From: Mycolicibacterium aurum
GTDB taxonomy: Bacteria; Actinomycetota; Actinomycetes; Mycobacteriales; Mycobacteriaceae
Reading direction: 5' to 3'
DNA length: 64,000 nt
Assembly (NCBI GenBank): GCA_900078775.1
Contig: LT549889.1
Location: 682,001 to 746,000 of the forward strand
Below are positions 1-10,811 of the stretch, piece after piece. Under the pieces are notes generated by a model, which worked only from the letters and a program-made list of their open reading frames with translations, searched no databases and had not been told where the DNA came from. Within the stretch, counting starts at the first letter, position 1; each line of letters begins with the position of its first letter. Position numbers and translations under genes: made by a program.

Positions 1-121
1 CGGCGTTGAGCATCAGCTCCACGGACATGAACATGACGATGGCGTTGCGGCGCAGCAGGACGCCGGCGGCGCCGATGGTGAACAGCAGGGCGGACAGGAA
101 CAGGTAGTTCGCCGGGTTCAT
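1..121 (-). CDS. nuoK: NADH-quinone oxidoreductase subunit K, 5' part only
   Basis: This is the first 40 codons of NuoK, a small three-helix membrane subunit of the proton-pumping arm of complex I; the rest lies beyond the left edge. The visible residues ([20 protein letters not shown], then [17 protein letters not shown]) hold TM1 and the start of TM2, with the family's conserved glutamate in VELMLNA. The ATG at 119-121 overlaps the nuoJ stop as ATGA, so the two are translationally coupled. Identification rests on this motif and on its place after nuoJ. Confidence 0.93.
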   Translation of the reverse strand, partial: MNPANYLFLSALLFTIGAAGVLLRRNAIVMFMSVELMLNA

Positions 122-879
122 TGCACCTCCTCCGGTGCGCTGCCGCGGGGGACCAGCACCGAGCTCACCGAGGTGCGGGCGCCGGTCCCGTCGGGCAGCC
201 GGGCCGGCACGTCGACCGCGTTGTGCCGGGCGTACACACCGGGATTGGGCATCGGGGTCGGGTGCCCGCCCGGGGCGAAGCGTTCGGCGGCCAGCTCCCG
301 CTGGGTCTTGCGCCGGTCGAACCGCTCCCGGTGCGCCAGCACCATCGCCCCCAGCGTCGCGGTGATCAGCAGGGCGCTGGTCAACTCGAACGCCCACACG
401 TAGCGGGTGAAGATCAGCACCGCCAGGCCCTCGACGTTGCCGGCGCCGTTCGCTTGCTCGAGCCCGACGAACCCGCTGACCGAGGCGTTGCCGATGGCAC
501 CGATCAGCAGGATGCCGAATCCGACACCGACACAGATCGCCGAGATCCGCTGCCCACGAATCGTTTCCACCAGCGACTCGGAGGAGTCGACGCCGATCAG
601 CATCAGCACGAACAGGAACAGCATCATCACCGCGCCGGTGTAGACCACCACCTGCACCACGCCCAGGAACACCGCATCCTGCGCGATGTAGAGCACCGCC
701 AGGTTGATCATGGTGATGGCCAGGAAGATCGCGGAGTACACCGCCTTCGGCGCGGACACCACTCCGATCGCGCTACCGAGGATCACCGCGCCCAGGATCC
801 AGAACAACACCGCCTCACCGGTGGAGGTCCGGGCCAACGGTTCCCCGTCGATCGCGACGGCCAGCACGGTCAGGGTCAT
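118..879 (-). CDS. nuoJ: NADH-quinone oxidoreductase subunit J
   Basis: A 253-residue hydrophobic membrane subunit of complex I. About five transmembrane segments occupy the first 190 residues, followed by a charged, proline-rich C-terminal tail of about 65 residues that is typical of actinobacterial NuoJ and longer than the E. coli protein. The conserved TM3 motif [20 protein letters not shown] is present. The start at 879 (MTLTVLAV) is chosen over a longer upstream reading frame because it overlaps the nuoI stop as ATGA and directly precedes the first membrane helix. It sits between nuoI and nuoK in a continuous operon. Confidence 0.95.
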   Translation of the reverse strand: MTLTVLAVAIDGEPLARTSTGEAVLFWILGAVILGSAIGVVSAPKAVYSAIFLAITMINLAVLYIAQDAVFLGVVQVVVYTGAVMMLFLFVLMLIGVDSSESLVETIRGQRISAICVGVGFGILLIGAIGNASVSGFVGLEQANGAGNVEGLAVLIFTRYVWAFELTSALLITATLGAMVLAHRERFDRRKTQRELAAERFAPGGHPTPMPNPGVYARHNAVDVPARLPDGTGARTSVSSVLVPRGSAPEEVQ

Positions 880-1415
880 TGCGCGGCCTCCGGGTGCCGG
901 AGCAGTCCGTCGGCGGTGATGTTCCCGCGGTAGTAGTCCTCGTCGGTGCTGCCCGCGGCCATGGCGTGCGGCGGCGGGGTCATCCCGTCGGCCAGCGGGG
1001 CCAACAACTTGTCCTTGCCGTAGATCAGGTCGGCCCGGTTGTCGTCGGCCATCTCGTAATCGTTGGTCATGGTCAGCGCCCGGGTCGGGCAGGCCTCGAT
1101 GCACAGTCCGCAGCCGATGCAGCGTAGATAGTTGATCTGGTACACCTGCCCGTAGCGCTCACCGGGTGAGAAGCGTTGCTGCTCGGTGTTGTCCGCGCCC
1201 TCCACATAGATGGCGTCGGCGGGGCAGGCCCAGGCGCACAGCTCGCAGCCGATGCATTTCTCCAGCCCGTCGGCGTACCGGTTGAGTTGGTGGCGGCCGT
1301 GGTAGCGCTTGGCGACGGGACCGGGCTGCTCCGGGTACTGCTCGGTGATCGGCTTCTTGAACATCGTCTTGAACGTGACACCGAAGCCGGCCAGCGCATC
1401 GCGGATCCTAGACAT
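876..1415 (-). CDS. nuoI: NADH-quinone oxidoreductase subunit I (2x[4Fe-4S])
   Basis: A 179-residue peripheral-arm subunit that carries electrons between NuoG and NuoB. Two classical 4Fe-4S motifs are visible: [12 protein letters not shown] (clusters N6a/N6b region, about residues 55-66) and [12 protein letters not shown] (about 99-110). Each has four cysteines, so both clusters should form. The N-terminus ([18 protein letters not shown]) matches the family's membrane-facing amphipathic helix. It overlaps nuoH by 8 bases and nuoJ by 4, consistent with a tightly coupled operon. Confidence 0.96.
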   Translation of the reverse strand: MSRIRDALAGFGVTFKTMFKKPITEQYPEQPGPVAKRYHGRHQLNRYADGLEKCIGCELCAWACPADAIYVEGADNTEQQRFSPGERYGQVYQINYLRCIGCGLCIEACPTRALTMTNDYEMADDNRADLIYGKDKLLAPLADGMTPPPHAMAAGSTDEDYYRGNITADGLLRHPEAAQ

Positions 1416-2670
1416 CTGAGTGCTCCCTCGGTGCGGGTGCCGGAACCGGCCGGCGGGGTGGGCCCGGGATGGGCGGGACGGGATACACGCTGAGCGCAGC
1501 CGGGTCGGCGGGCAGGGTGAACTCCGGGATCGCGTTGCGCCGCACGGTCCGCCGGATCTGCAGCACCAGCACGACGGTCACCACCGCGGCGAGACTGATC
1601 AGTGTGCTGACCCACAGTGGCGAGTCCGCGCCGCGGACGGTGCGGGCGACGGCGACGACGACGATCCAGCCCAGCGACACCGGGATGAGCAGCTTCCAGC
1701 CCAACGCCATGAACTGGTCGTAGCGCAGCCGGGGCAGCGTGGCGCGCAGCCACATGTACAGGAACATGAACGTCCACACCTTGGCGACGAACCACAGCAG
1801 TGGCCACCACCCGGAGTTCGCGCCGTCGATCAGGTTGAACGGGAACGGGGCCTGCCAGCCGCCGAGGAACATGGTGGTGGCCAGCGCGGACACCGTCGTC
1901 ATGTTGACGTACTCGGCGAGCATGAACATCGCGAACTTCAGCGAGGAGTACTCGGTGTGGAAGCCGCCGACCAGTTCGCCCTCGGCCTCGGGCAGATCGA
2001 ACGGCGCCCGGTTGGTCTCACCGACCATGGAGATGACGTAGACCAGGAACGAGGGCAGCAGCAGGAACACGAACCAGATGCCGTCCTGGGCGGCGACGAT
2101 GCCCGAGGTGGACATGGTGCCGGCGTAGAGGAACACCGCGACGAACGACAGCGCCATCGCGATCTCGTAGGAGATCACCTGAGCGCTGGACCGCAGCCCG
2201 CCGAGCAGGGGATAGGTGGACCCGGATGACCACCCGGCCAACACGATTCCGTACACCCCGACCGAGGTGACCGCCAGCACGTAGAGCACCGCCACCGGCA
2301 GGTCGGTGAGCTGCAGCGGGGTGGTGTGCCCGAACACCGACACCAGCGGACCCATCGGGATGACCGCGAACGCCATGATCGCCGGGATCACCGCGATCAC
2401 CGGGGCCAGCAGATAGATGGGCTTGTCGACCCCGGCCGGGATGAGGCCCTCCTTGAGGGCGAGTTTGACGCCGTCGGCGAGGCTCTGCAACAGGCCGAAC
2501 GGCCCGACCCGGTTGGGCCCGAACCGCATCTGCATGCGGCCCAGCACTTTCCGTTCGACCAGGATGGCCACCAGCACGGTCAACAGCAGGAAAGCGAAGA
2601 TGGCCACGCACTTGCCGAGCATCAGCCACCACGGGTCCTGGCCGAACGAGCTCAGATCAGGCATATTCAT
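1408..2670 (-). CDS. nuoH: NADH-quinone oxidoreductase subunit H
   Basis: A 420-residue, about eight-helix membrane subunit that forms the quinone-binding chamber with NuoB and NuoD. The signature [21 protein letters not shown] follows TM1, and the conserved loop [20 protein letters not shown] is intact. The C-terminal 45 residues form a proline-rich tail ([19 protein letters not shown]). The start at 2670 (MNMPDLSSF) overlaps the nuoG stop as ATGA; the ATG two codons in (2664) is an alternative. A longer open frame upstream runs only through the nuoG repeat and is not a believable N-terminus. Confidence 0.95.
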   Translation of the reverse strand: MNMPDLSSFGQDPWWLMLGKCVAIFAFLLLTVLVAILVERKVLGRMQMRFGPNRVGPFGLLQSLADGVKLALKEGLIPAGVDKPIYLLAPVIAVIPAIMAFAVIPMGPLVSVFGHTTPLQLTDLPVAVLYVLAVTSVGVYGIVLAGWSSGSTYPLLGGLRSSAQVISYEIAMALSFVAVFLYAGTMSTSGIVAAQDGIWFVFLLLPSFLVYVISMVGETNRAPFDLPEAEGELVGGFHTEYSSLKFAMFMLAEYVNMTTVSALATTMFLGGWQAPFPFNLIDGANSGWWPLLWFVAKVWTFMFLYMWLRATLPRLRYDQFMALGWKLLIPVSLGWIVVVAVARTVRGADSPLWVSTLISLAAVVTVVLVLQIRRTVRRNAIPEFTLPADPAALSVYPVPPIPGPPRRPVPAPAPREHSDV

Positions 2671-5135
2671 GGGCGATCCCGCTCCGCTTCTCGCCGGTTC
2701 ATGCCCAGATCCCGCTCCGCTTCTCGCCGGTTCATGCCCAGATCCCGCTCGGCTTCTCGCCGGTTCACGGCTTCGATCCCCACGATCGCACCCGGGGTCG
2801 CACCCAGCACGCGGTGCACCGGGCCCGCCGAGTTCAGCGGCACCCACACCACCCGGTCCGGCATCTCGGTCACCGCCACCGGCAGCCGCAACTCACCCCG
2901 CTCGGTCCAGATCCGCACCGGATCACCGTCGGCGCAGCCGATCTCCTCGGCCGTCGCCGCGGACAGCCGCGCCACCGCGGGGCGCGCCGTGCCGGCCAGA
3001 TGGGGTTCACCGTCCTGCATCCGGCCGCCGTCGAGCAGCATCCGCCACCCGGTCAGCACCGCCTCGCCCGGCCCGGTGCGAGCCACCTGGTCGGCCGCGA
3101 CGGTCGGGGCGGCGGCGCGCGGCCCCGGCCAACCGCCCAACCGGTCCAGATCGGCCCGCACGGTCGCCGCGTCGGTGAGGCCCAGATCCACCCCGACCTC
3201 GTCGGCCAGCGCGGCGAGCACCCGCATGTCGGCGGTGGCCGCGGGCGGCAGCGCCGCGCCGAAGGGTCGGTACCGGCCCTCCCAGTTCAGGAAGGTGCCG
3301 GCCTTCTCGGCGACCGATGCCACCGGGAACACCACATCGGCGCGGTCGGTGACGGCGCTGTGCCGCAGCTCAAGGCTGACCACGAACGGCGCGGCGTCCA
3401 GGGCCGCCAGCGCGGTCTCCGGGTCCGGCAGGTCGTCGACCTCCACGCCGCCGACGAGCAGGGCCTGTAGGTCTCCGGACGCCGCGGCGGCGAGGATGGC
3501 CGCGGTGTCGCGGCCCGGTCCGGGCGGCAGCTGCTCGACGTGCCAGGCCGCGGCGACCTCGGCGCGGGCGGTGGCGTCGGCGACCGGCCGCCCGCCCGGC
3601 AACAGATGTGGGACGGCCCCGGCCTCCAGCGCGCCCCGGTCCCCGGCCCGCCGGGGCACCCAGCCCAGCCGGGCACCCGTCGCCGCGGCCAACCGGACCG
3701 CGGCGGAGTAGGCGCCCGGCGAGCCGGCCAGCCGCTCGCCGACCAGAATCAGTGCGCCGGAGGGAATCTCGTCGCGCAGACCGTCCAGCGCGGCGGCCTC
3801 GCCGCCCGGGGCGGCCATGACGAGCCGGCCACCCAGCTTGTGCAGCCCGCGGCTGCGGAACGGGGCCACCGACAGCACCGGCAACCGGTGCTTGCGGACC
3901 GCCTTGCGCAGCCGCAGGAACACGATCGGGGATTCCTCTTCGGGCTCGAACCCGGCCAGCACCACCGCCGGGGCGGATTCGATGTCGGCGTAGCTGACCG
4001 ATTGGGGCAGGCCGGCGACCGCGTGGGCCAGGAAATCGGCCTCCTCGGCGGAATGCACCCGGGCCCGGAAGTCGATGTCGTTGGTGTCCAGGATGATCCG
4101 GGCGAACTTCGCGTAGCCGTAGGCGTCCTCGACGGTGGCCCGCCCGCCGACCAGCACACCCGCGCGCCCGGCCGCGGCGGTCAGGCCACGCACCGCCACC
4201 GCGACCGCCTCCGACCAGGACGCCGGGCGCTGACTCCCGTCCGGGTCCCGGATCAGCGGAGTGGCGATCCGGTCGTGTGCGCGGGCGTAGGTGAAGGCCC
4301 ACCGGCCCTTGTCGCAGTTCCATTCCTCGTTGACTTCCGGATCGTCACCGGCCAGTCGCCGCAACACCTTTCCGCGCCGGTGATCGGTGCGCTGCGCGCA
4401 CCCCGAGGCGCAGTGCTCGCACACACTCGGCGTCGACACCAGATCGAAGGGGCGGGCCCGGAACCGGTAGGCGGTGCCGGTGAGCGCGCCGACCGGGCAG
4501 ATCTGCACGGTGTTCCCGGAGAAGTACGAGTCGAACGCCTCACCTTCGGCGATGCCGACCTGTTGCAGCGCACCGCGTTCCAGCAGTTCGATGAACGGGT
4601 CCCCGGCGATCTGATTGGAGAACCGGGTGCAGCGCGCGCACAGCACACAGCGCTCCCGGTCGAGCAGGACCTGGGCGGACAGGCTGATCGGTTTCGGGTA
4701 GGTGCGTTTGACGTCGGTGAACCGGGAGTCGCTGCGGCCGTTGGACATCGCCTGGTTCTGCAGCGGGCATTCCCCGCCCTTGTCGCAGACCGGGCAGTCC
4801 AGCGGGTGGTTGATCAGCAGCAGTTCCATCACCCCGTGCTGCGCTTTGTCGGCGATCTCGGAGGTCAGCTGGGTGCGCACCACCATGTCCGGGGTGACCA
4901 CCGCGGTGCACGAGGCCAGCGGTTTGCGCTGCCCCTCCACCTCGACCAGGCACTGTCGGCAGGCGCCGACCGGGTCCAGCAGCGGGTGGTCGCAGAACCG
5001 CGGGATCTGGATGCCCATCAGCTCGGCGGCCCGGATCAGCAGGGTGCCCTTGGGCACGCTGACCTGATGGCCGTCGATGGTCAGGGACACCATCTCGACG
5101 GGGGTGGTCTCCTTGGCCGGCCCGGCAAGCGTCAT
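2667..5135 (-). CDS. nuoG: NADH-quinone oxidoreductase subunit G with repeat-extended C-terminus
   Basis: An 822-residue iron-sulfur subunit of the peripheral arm. In order: an N-terminal [2Fe-2S] domain (CDHPLL..GACRQC), the His-ligated cluster region ([19 protein letters not shown]), a 4Fe-4S pair ([10 protein letters not shown]), then CEHCASGC followed 27 residues later by another Cys. That last pattern fits the C-x2-C-x3-C-x27-C motif of the off-pathway N7 cluster. A molybdopterin-oxidoreductase-like domain follows, without obvious cofactor residues. The last 31 residues are three copies of an 11-residue unit ([11 protein letters not shown]) encoded by a 33-bp tandem repeat. The start at 5135 overlaps the nuoF stop as ATGA and precedes a RBS-like GGAGG. 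Confidence 0.95.
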   Translation of the reverse strand: MTLAGPAKETTPVEMVSLTIDGHQVSVPKGTLLIRAAELMGIQIPRFCDHPLLDPVGACRQCLVEVEGQRKPLASCTAVVTPDMVVRTQLTSEIADKAQHGVMELLLINHPLDCPVCDKGGECPLQNQAMSNGRSDSRFTDVKRTYPKPISLSAQVLLDRERCVLCARCTRFSNQIAGDPFIELLERGALQQVGIAEGEAFDSYFSGNTVQICPVGALTGTAYRFRARPFDLVSTPSVCEHCASGCAQRTDHRRGKVLRRLAGDDPEVNEEWNCDKGRWAFTYARAHDRIATPLIRDPDGSQRPASWSEAVAVAVRGLTAAAGRAGVLVGGRATVEDAYGYAKFARIILDTNDIDFRARVHSAEEADFLAHAVAGLPQSVSYADIESAPAVVLAGFEPEEESPIVFLRLRKAVRKHRLPVLSVAPFRSRGLHKLGGRLVMAAPGGEAAALDGLRDEIPSGALILVGERLAGSPGAYSAAVRLAAATGARLGWVPRRAGDRGALEAGAVPHLLPGGRPVADATARAEVAAAWHVEQLPPGPGRDTAAILAAAASGDLQALLVGGVEVDDLPDPETALAALDAAPFVVSLELRHSAVTDRADVVFPVASVAEKAGTFLNWEGRYRPFGAALPPAATADMRVLAALADEVGVDLGLTDAATVRADLDRLGGWPGPRAAAPTVAADQVARTGPGEAVLTGWRMLLDGGRMQDGEPHLAGTARPAVARLSAATAEEIGCADGDPVRIWTERGELRLPVAVTEMPDRVVWVPLNSAGPVHRVLGATPGAIVGIEAVNRREAERDLGMNRREAERDLGMNRREAERDRP
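2675..2767 (-). repeat. 33-bp tandem repeat, about 2.8 units, at the nuoG end
   Basis: Three copies of a unit read on the plus strand as GATCCCGCTCCGCTTCTCGC followed by CGGTTCATGCCCA start at 2675, 2708 and 2741. Copies one and two are identical. The third differs by one base and ends early at the GTG AAC of NuoG. The period is a multiple of three, so NuoG stays in frame and gains the repeated peptide [11 protein letters not shown]. Each unit contains an ATGA on the minus strand. Confidence 0.95.
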
Positions 5136-6436
5136 GCCTCCGCCCCTTCCACCGCGAACAGCGTCGACGCATACGGGTCGAACGGGCAACCACCGTCCAG
5201 ATGCGCCAGGTACTCGTCGCGGAAGTACTTGATGGAGGAGATGATCGGGCTGGCCGCACCGTCACCGAGCGCGCAGAACGACTTACCCAGGATGGCGTCG
5301 GAGATGTCGAGCAGCTTGTCGATATCGCATCGGTCCGCTGCGCCCTGTTCCAGCCGTTGGTAGATCTGCGCCAGCCAGTAGGTGCCCTCCCGGCAGGGAG
5401 TGCACTTACCGCAGGACTCGTGCGCGTAGAACTGCGTCCAGCGTCGTACCGCCCGCACCACGCACGTGGTCTCGTCGAAGATCTGCAGCGCCTTGGTGCC
5501 CAGCATCGACCCGGCGCCGGCCACCCCCTCGTAATCGAGTGGGACGTCGAGGTGTTCGGCGGTCAGCAGCGGGGTCGACGAACCGCCCGGGGTCCAGAAC
5601 TTCAGCTCATGCCCGGCCCGCACCCCGCCGGCGTAGTCGAGCAGTTCCCGCAGCGTGATGCCCAGCGGCGCCTCGTACTGCCCGGGCCGGGTGACGTGCC
5701 CGGACAGCGAGTACAGGGTGAAGCCCGGGGACTTGTCCGAACCCATCGACTTGAACCAGTCCACCCCACGGGACACGATGGCCGGCACGCTGGCGATCGA
5801 CTCGACGTTGTTGACCACCGTCGGGCAGGCGTACAGTCCGGCGACCGCGGGGAACGGGGGACGCAACCGGGGCTGGCCGCGCCGGCCCTCCAGCGAGTCC
5901 AGCAGGGCGGTCTCCTCACCGCAGATGTAGGCACCGGCCCCGGCGTGCACCACCAGGTCCAGATCGAACCCGCTGCCGCGGATGTCGCGGCCCAGGTAGC
6001 CGGCCTCGTAGGCCTCGACGACGGCGGCCCGCAACCGGCGCAGCACCGGCACCACCTCACCGCGCACGTAGATGAAGGCGTGCCGGGCCCCGATCGCGTA
6101 CGCGGCGATGATCGCCCCCTCGACCAGCACGTGCGGGGTGGCCATCATCAACGGAATGTCCTTGCACGTACCGGGTTCCGACTCGTCGGCGTTGACCACC
6201 AGATAGTGCGGTTTCGGGTCGTCGGCGTTTATGAACGACCATTTCTGCCCGGTCGGGAAGCCCGCCCCGCCGCGCCCGCGCAGACCGGACTCCTTGACCA
6301 GGCCGATGACCGCCGCCGGTGCCATCCCCAGCGCGGTGTCCAATGCCTGGTAACCGTCGTGGCGCAGATAGGTTTCCAGCGTCCAGGACTGCGGGTCATC
6401 CCAGTAGCGGCTGAGTACCGGTGCCAGGGCGGTCAC
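5132..6436 (-). CDS. nuoF: NADH-quinone oxidoreductase subunit F (NADH and FMN binding)
   Basis: A 434-residue subunit that oxidises NADH via FMN and passes electrons to cluster N3. The nucleotide-binding glycine-rich stretch [16 protein letters not shown] lies at about residues 51-66, the FMN region [12 protein letters not shown] follows, and the N3 ligands appear as [15 protein letters not shown] with the fourth Cys in [13 protein letters not shown]. Length and motif order match the family. It overlaps nuoE and nuoG by ATGA at both ends. Confidence 0.97.
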   Translation of the reverse strand: MTALAPVLSRYWDDPQSWTLETYLRHDGYQALDTALGMAPAAVIGLVKESGLRGRGGAGFPTGQKWSFINADDPKPHYLVVNADESEPGTCKDIPLMMATPHVLVEGAIIAAYAIGARHAFIYVRGEVVPVLRRLRAAVVEAYEAGYLGRDIRGSGFDLDLVVHAGAGAYICGEETALLDSLEGRRGQPRLRPPFPAVAGLYACPTVVNNVESIASVPAIVSRGVDWFKSMGSDKSPGFTLYSLSGHVTRPGQYEAPLGITLRELLDYAGGVRAGHELKFWTPGGSSTPLLTAEHLDVPLDYEGVAGAGSMLGTKALQIFDETTCVVRAVRRWTQFYAHESCGKCTPCREGTYWLAQIYQRLEQGAADRCDIDKLLDISDAILGKSFCALGDGAASPIISSIKYFRDEYLAHLDGGCPFDPYASTLFAVEGAEA

Positions 6437-7134
6437 TGTTCACCCCGGCTCACCCGCAGCCCGGCCAGGGTGGCCTCCCCGGCCGGGGAACTGTCCTCGG
6501 CACCAGGGTCGACACCGGCCAGGATGCGTGCGGTCTGGCGGAAGGTGCACAGGGTGGCGCCGCGGGTCGGGGTGACCGGCCGGCCCGCGCGCAGGTCGTC
6601 GACGAGATCGCGTGCGGCCGACGGCGTCTGGTTGTCGAAGAACTCCCAGTTCACCATCAGCACCGGTGCGTAGTCGCAGGCGGCGTTGCACTCGATGTGC
6701 TCCAGCGTGATGGATCCGTCCGCGGTGCTCTGCCCGGCGTGGATGCCGAGATGCTCCTGCAGGACGTCCAGGATGGCGTCCCCGCCCATCACCGCGCACA
6801 GCGTGTTGGTGCAGACGCCGATCAGGTAGTCCCCGGTGGGGGTGCGCCGGTACATCGAGTAGAAGGTGGCGACCGCGGTCACCTCGGCCGGGGTCAACCC
6901 GAGTTGCTCTGCGCAGAAGGCGATTCCGGCCGGCGTCAGGTAACCGTCCTCGGCCTGGGCCAGGTGCAGCAGCGGCAGCAGCGCGGACCGGGCCACCGGG
7001 TAGCGGGCGATGATCTGTTCGGCGTCGGCGGCCAGCCGCGCGGTCACCTCGTCGGGATAGTGCCGCGGCCCGGCGCCGATCGGCGGCCCCGCCTCGTCGG
7101 GACGCTGGCCGAGTTGCAGGTCGACGGCGGTCAT
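6433..7134 (-). CDS. nuoE: NADH-quinone oxidoreductase subunit E ([2Fe-2S])
   Basis: A 233-residue thioredoxin-fold subunit that holds cluster N1a beside NuoF. The four ligands are visible as CTNTLC (Cx4C) and CNAAC (Cx3C) in the usual order. Upstream is the helical domain with AQAEDGYLTPAGI, and the C-terminal 60 residues are an actinobacterial extension. It starts 7 bases after the nuoD stop and ends in an ATGA overlap with nuoF. Confidence 0.96.
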   Translation of the reverse strand: MTAVDLQLGQRPDEAGPPIGAGPRHYPDEVTARLAADAEQIIARYPVARSALLPLLHLAQAEDGYLTPAGIAFCAEQLGLTPAEVTAVATFYSMYRRTPTGDYLIGVCTNTLCAVMGGDAILDVLQEHLGIHAGQSTADGSITLEHIECNAACDYAPVLMVNWEFFDNQTPSAARDLVDDLRAGRPVTPTRGATLCTFRQTARILAGVDPGAEDSSPAGEATLAGLRVSRGEQ

Positions 7135-7141
7135 CTGGCTA

Positions 7142-8442
<1,301 letters not shown>

Positions 8443-8443
<1 letters not shown>

Positions 8444-9105
8444 CAGTTGTAGGACCTCCGCTCATCGGGCGGCGGTATCTGCGCCCCGTGGTACTCCACC
8501 GGGATGCCGCCCAACGGGTAGTCCTTGCGTTGCGGATGCCCCACCCAGTCGTCGGGCATCTCGATGCGGGTCAGCGACGGATGCCCGTCGAAGATGACGC
8601 CGAAGAAGTCGTAGGTCTCGCGTTCATGCCAGTCGGTGGTCGGATACACCGAAAACAGCGACGGCACATGCGGATCGGCATCCGGCGCCGCGCACTCCAG
8701 CTGGATGCGGCGGTTGTGGGTGATCGACATCAGTGGGTACACCGTGTGCAGTTCGCGACCCGCCTCGTTCGGGTAGTGCACCCCGGACACCCCCAGGCAC
8801 AGCTCGAAGCGCAGCGCGGGATCATCGCGCAGGGTCTGGGCGACCGCCACCAGGTGCTCGCGGCAGATGTCCATGGTGAGCTGATCGCGGAACACCACGA
8901 CGCGTTCCACCGCGGCGGCATACTGGTCCGGTCCCAGCGCGGCGGCCAGGGCGTCGACGACGGTGTCGAAATAACCACCGTAGGGCCGGGGCGAGCCGCC
9001 GGGCAGTGCGACCTCACGGACCAGCCGCCCGTAGCCGGAGGTGTCGCCGGTGCCGGTCACCCCGAACATGCCGCGACGGACGTCGATGATCTCCTTGTCA
9101 CTCAT
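8443..9105 (-). CDS. nuoC: NADH-quinone oxidoreductase subunit C (30-kDa subunit)
   Basis: A 220-residue subunit that packs against NuoD. The family signature [21 protein letters not shown] is present, with [21 protein letters not shown] near the C-terminus. The start at 9105 (MSDKEIIDV) is supported by homology, by a GAGGGG ribosome-binding site 5 bases upstream, and by an ATGA overlap with the preceding mini-ORF; a longer in-frame reading would enter the repeat. The RBS itself lies inside the last 65-bp repeat unit, so the repeat array supplies nuoC translation signals. Confidence 0.96.
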
Positions 9106-9170
9106 GAGATCCCCTCGCAGGCTCGGGTCTCCCATGGTGGCTGTTGATTCGTTCCGCAAGCGTCACTCAT
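9102..9170 (-). CDS. Repeat-encoded 22-residue mini-ORF, copy 3
   Basis: The third unit encodes the same peptide with one substitution (NRQ becomes NQQ, CGA to CAA) and one synonymous change. It starts in an ATGA overlap with copy 2, with GAGGGG 5 bases upstream, and ends with a TGA overlapping the nuoC ATG. The three copies lie in successive reading frames because 65 is not a multiple of three, so ribosomes must re-initiate at each junction. Confidence 0.55.
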   Translation of the reverse strand: MSDACGTNQQPPWETRACEGIS

Positions 9171-9235
9171 GAGATCCCCTCGCAGGCTCGGGTCTCCCAT
9201 GGTGGTTGTCGATTCGTTCCGCAAGCGTCACTCAT
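9167..9235 (-). CDS. Repeat-encoded 22-residue mini-ORF, copy 2
   Basis: The second unit encodes a peptide identical to copy 1: the two nucleotide differences (CAG to CAA, CCG to CCA) are both synonymous. It starts at the ATG overlapping the copy 1 stop, with GAGGGG 5 bases upstream, and its TGA overlaps the next ATG. Synonymous divergence hints that the reading frame matters, but two changes are too few for a test. Confidence 0.55.
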   Translation of the reverse strand: MSDACGTNRQPPWETRACEGIS

Positions 9236-9300
9236 GAGATCCCCTCGCAGGCTCGGGTCTCCCATGGCGGCTGTCGATTCGTTCCGCAAGCGTCACTCAT
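9232..9300 (-). CDS. Repeat-encoded 22-residue mini-ORF, copy 1
   Basis: This reading frame starts at the ATG (9298-9300) that overlaps the nuoB TGA and encodes a 22-residue peptide beginning [14 protein letters not shown] and ending RACEGIS. Its own TGA overlaps the next ATG. An RBS is not visible in front of this first copy beyond coupling to nuoB. Whether the peptide accumulates is unknown; it may serve only to carry ribosomes across the spacer. The start MSD matches that of NuoC. Confidence 0.55.
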   Translation of the reverse strand: MSDACGTNRQPPWETRACEGIS

Positions 9301-9854
9301 GACCGCAGCAACCCGGTCAGCTCGATGGTGGGCCGGCTGGCCAGCGCGGCCTGTTCGGCGGCGGCGATCGCCTCGGCCCGGTTCACCCCGAGCGGCATCT
9401 CGGCAATCTTGGCGTGCAGCTTGAGGATTGCGTTGAGCAGCATCTCCGGCCGGGGCGGGCAACCGGGCAGGTAGATGTCCACCGGCACCACATGGTCGAC
9501 GCCCTGGACGACGGCGTAGTTGTTGAACATGCCGCCCGAGGAGGCGCACACCCCCATGGCCAGAACCCATTTCGGCTCGGCCATCTGGTCGTACACCTGA
9601 CGCAGTACCGGGGCCATCTTCTGGCTGACCCGGCCGGCGACGATCATCAGGTCGGCCTGCCGCGGTGTCGCGGAGAACCGTTCCATCCCGAACCGGGAGA
9701 TGTCGAAGCGGGGCCCGGCGGTGGCCATCATCTCGATGGCGCAGCACGCCAATCCGAAGGTGGCCGGCCACAGCGAGCCCTTGCGGACGTAACCGGCGAC
9801 CTTCTCCACGGTGGACAGCAGGATCCCACCCGGTAGCTGTTCTTCTAGTCCCAT
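9297..9854 (-). CDS. nuoB: NADH-quinone oxidoreductase subunit B (cluster N2)
   Basis: A 185-residue subunit holding the terminal 4Fe-4S cluster N2, which reduces quinone. The tandem Cys ligands are in [10 protein letters not shown], the third in [13 protein letters not shown] and the fourth in [12 protein letters not shown]. The start at 9854 ([10 protein letters not shown]) is the only ATG near the family N-terminus and overlaps nuoA by 10 bases. Its stop overlaps the first repeat mini-ORF rather than nuoC directly, an unusual interruption of the nuoB-nuoC junction. Confidence 0.97.
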   Translation of the reverse strand: MGLEEQLPGGILLSTVEKVAGYVRKGSLWPATFGLACCAIEMMATAGPRFDISRFGMERFSATPRQADLMIVAGRVSQKMAPVLRQVYDQMAEPKWVLAMGVCASSGGMFNNYAVVQGVDHVVPVDIYLPGCPPRPEMLLNAILKLHAKIAEMPLGVNRAEAIAAAEQAALASRPTIELTGLLRS

Positions 9855-10219
9855 GCCAGCCCTCCCCGGCGCCAGACGTAGGTGTAGGCCACGAACACGG
9901 TGAGCATGAACAGCAGCATCTCGATCACCGCGAACAGTCCCAGCGAGTCGAAGGCGACCGCCCACGGATAGAGGAACACGATCTCGATGTCGAAGATGAT
10001 GAACAGCATCGCCGTCAGGTAGTACCTGATCGGGAAGCGCTGGCCGGTCGCGAGCTTGGCATCGGCGGCGGGCAGCAGCGGCTCGATGCCGCATTCGTAG
10101 GCTTCGAGTTTGGCACGGTTGTACCGGCGCGGCCCGATCAGCGTGGCAATGCCCACCGAGACGATCGCGAAAACGGCCGCGATCGCCCCCAGCACCAGGA
10201 TGGGTGTGTAGACAGTCAT
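9845..10219 (-). CDS. nuoA: NADH-quinone oxidoreductase subunit A
   Basis: A 124-residue three-helix membrane subunit at the junction of the two arms of complex I. The conserved loop [18 protein letters not shown] and the segment [20 protein letters not shown] are intact, including the essential Cys and acidic residues. The start at 10219 ([11 protein letters not shown]) has AGAGG about 10 bases upstream. It is the first gene of the nuo operon. Confidence 0.96.
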   Translation of the reverse strand: MTVYTPILVLGAIAAVFAIVSVGIATLIGPRRYNRAKLEAYECGIEPLLPAADAKLATGQRFPIRYYLTAMLFIIFDIEIVFLYPWAVAFDSLGLFAVIEMLLFMLTVFVAYTYVWRRGGLAWD

Positions 10220-10276
10220 GTCTGTGTCAACCTCTGTGCCGCTCTCTCGGTGGACTTTCGATGTGAGCTGGAACAC

Positions 10277-10282
10277 AGCTTA
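10277..10282 (-). promoter_or_regulatory. Putative -10 box for the nuo operon
   Basis: In the 183-bp gap upstream of nuoA the minus strand reads TAAGCT here, fitting the mycobacterial TANNNT -10 consensus. It is about 58 bases before the nuoA ATG. No convincing -35 box is seen, which is common in mycobacteria. The rest of the gap holds no open frame of interest. Confidence 0.35.
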
Positions 10283-10402
10283 GTCGCGTTAACGGTCGAG
10301 GCGGCGCATTTTGGTTAGGATCGGTGCCAACAGCCGGGCCGCCCCACCCTCATCGGCGAGAGTGGTGAAGATGCAACGGCCGCAGCGTTTTTCGTGCTGT
10401 GA

Positions 10403-10801
10403 TCAAGCCCGCGTGCGCAGCAGACCCGCCACGGCCTCACCGAGGCGGATCGGGTCGATCGGGTGCGGCACGGCCGCCTCGGCGCGGGACCAGGACGCCA
10501 GCCAGGCGTCGTCGGGACGCCCGGTGAGCACCAGGATCGGCGGACACACCTCGATCTCGTCCTTGAGTTGCTTGGCCAGCCCCATCCCGCCCGTCGGCGT
10601 TGCCTCGCCATCCAAGATCAGCAGATCGAATCCGCCCTCGGCGACCTGGCTGACCACCATCGGGGCCGTCGCGACGTCGAGATAGGTCAGCTCGGGCAGG
10701 TCGGGGTGGATGCGCCGGCCCAGCGCCGTGCGCACCTGTTCCCGGGTGCGGTTGTTGGAGCTGTAGACCAGGATCCGTAGCTGCGCATCGGTGTCGGCCA
10801 C
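10403..10801 (-). CDS. Orphan response-regulator receiver protein (Rv3143-like), degenerate active site
   Basis: A 132-residue stand-alone CheY-like receiver domain with no output domain. The candidate phospho-acceptor is Asp64 in FDLLILDGEATP. However, the acidic pair expected after the first strand is replaced by SSNN (ILVYSSNN), and the conserved Lys of the usual KP motif is replaced by His113 (VPHPID). Phosphorylation switching is therefore doubtful. The start is GTG at 10801. The position just upstream of nuoA matches Rv3143, which has been reported to influence complex I by protein contact. It begins 10 bases after the YceI gene. Confidence 0.85.
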   Translation of the reverse strand: MADTDAQLRILVYSSNNRTREQVRTALGRRIHPDLPELTYLDVATAPMVVSQVAEGGFDLLILDGEATPTGGMGLAKQLKDEIEVCPPILVLTGRPDDAWLASWSRAEAAVPHPIDPIRLGEAVAGLLRTRA

Positions 10802-10811
10802 ATGGGCGATG

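Larger units (their letters stand above)
9101..9300 (-). repeat. 65-bp tandem repeat, three units, between nuoB and nuoC
   Basis: Three units of exactly 65 bp (9101-9165, 9166-9230, 9231-9295) plus the first five bases of a fourth (9296-9300) separate nuoC from nuoB. They differ at only a few positions, mostly within CATGGCGGCTGTCGATTC. Each unit has a GAGGGG Shine-Dalgarno-like element 5 bases before an ATGAGTGA start/stop junction. The arrangement is like the mycobacterial interspersed repetitive units (MIRU) described between senX3 and regX3. Confidence 0.97.

Noticed and set aside
2326..3711. Plus-strand frame of 461 codons opposite nuoG/nuoH
   Set aside because: Ser/Arg/Pro-rich shadow frame; nuoG and nuoH are certain on the other strand.
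9101..9300. CRISPR array
   Set aside because: The 65-bp units are contiguous with no unique spacers, contain coding signals, and no cas gene is nearby; they are tandem repeats.
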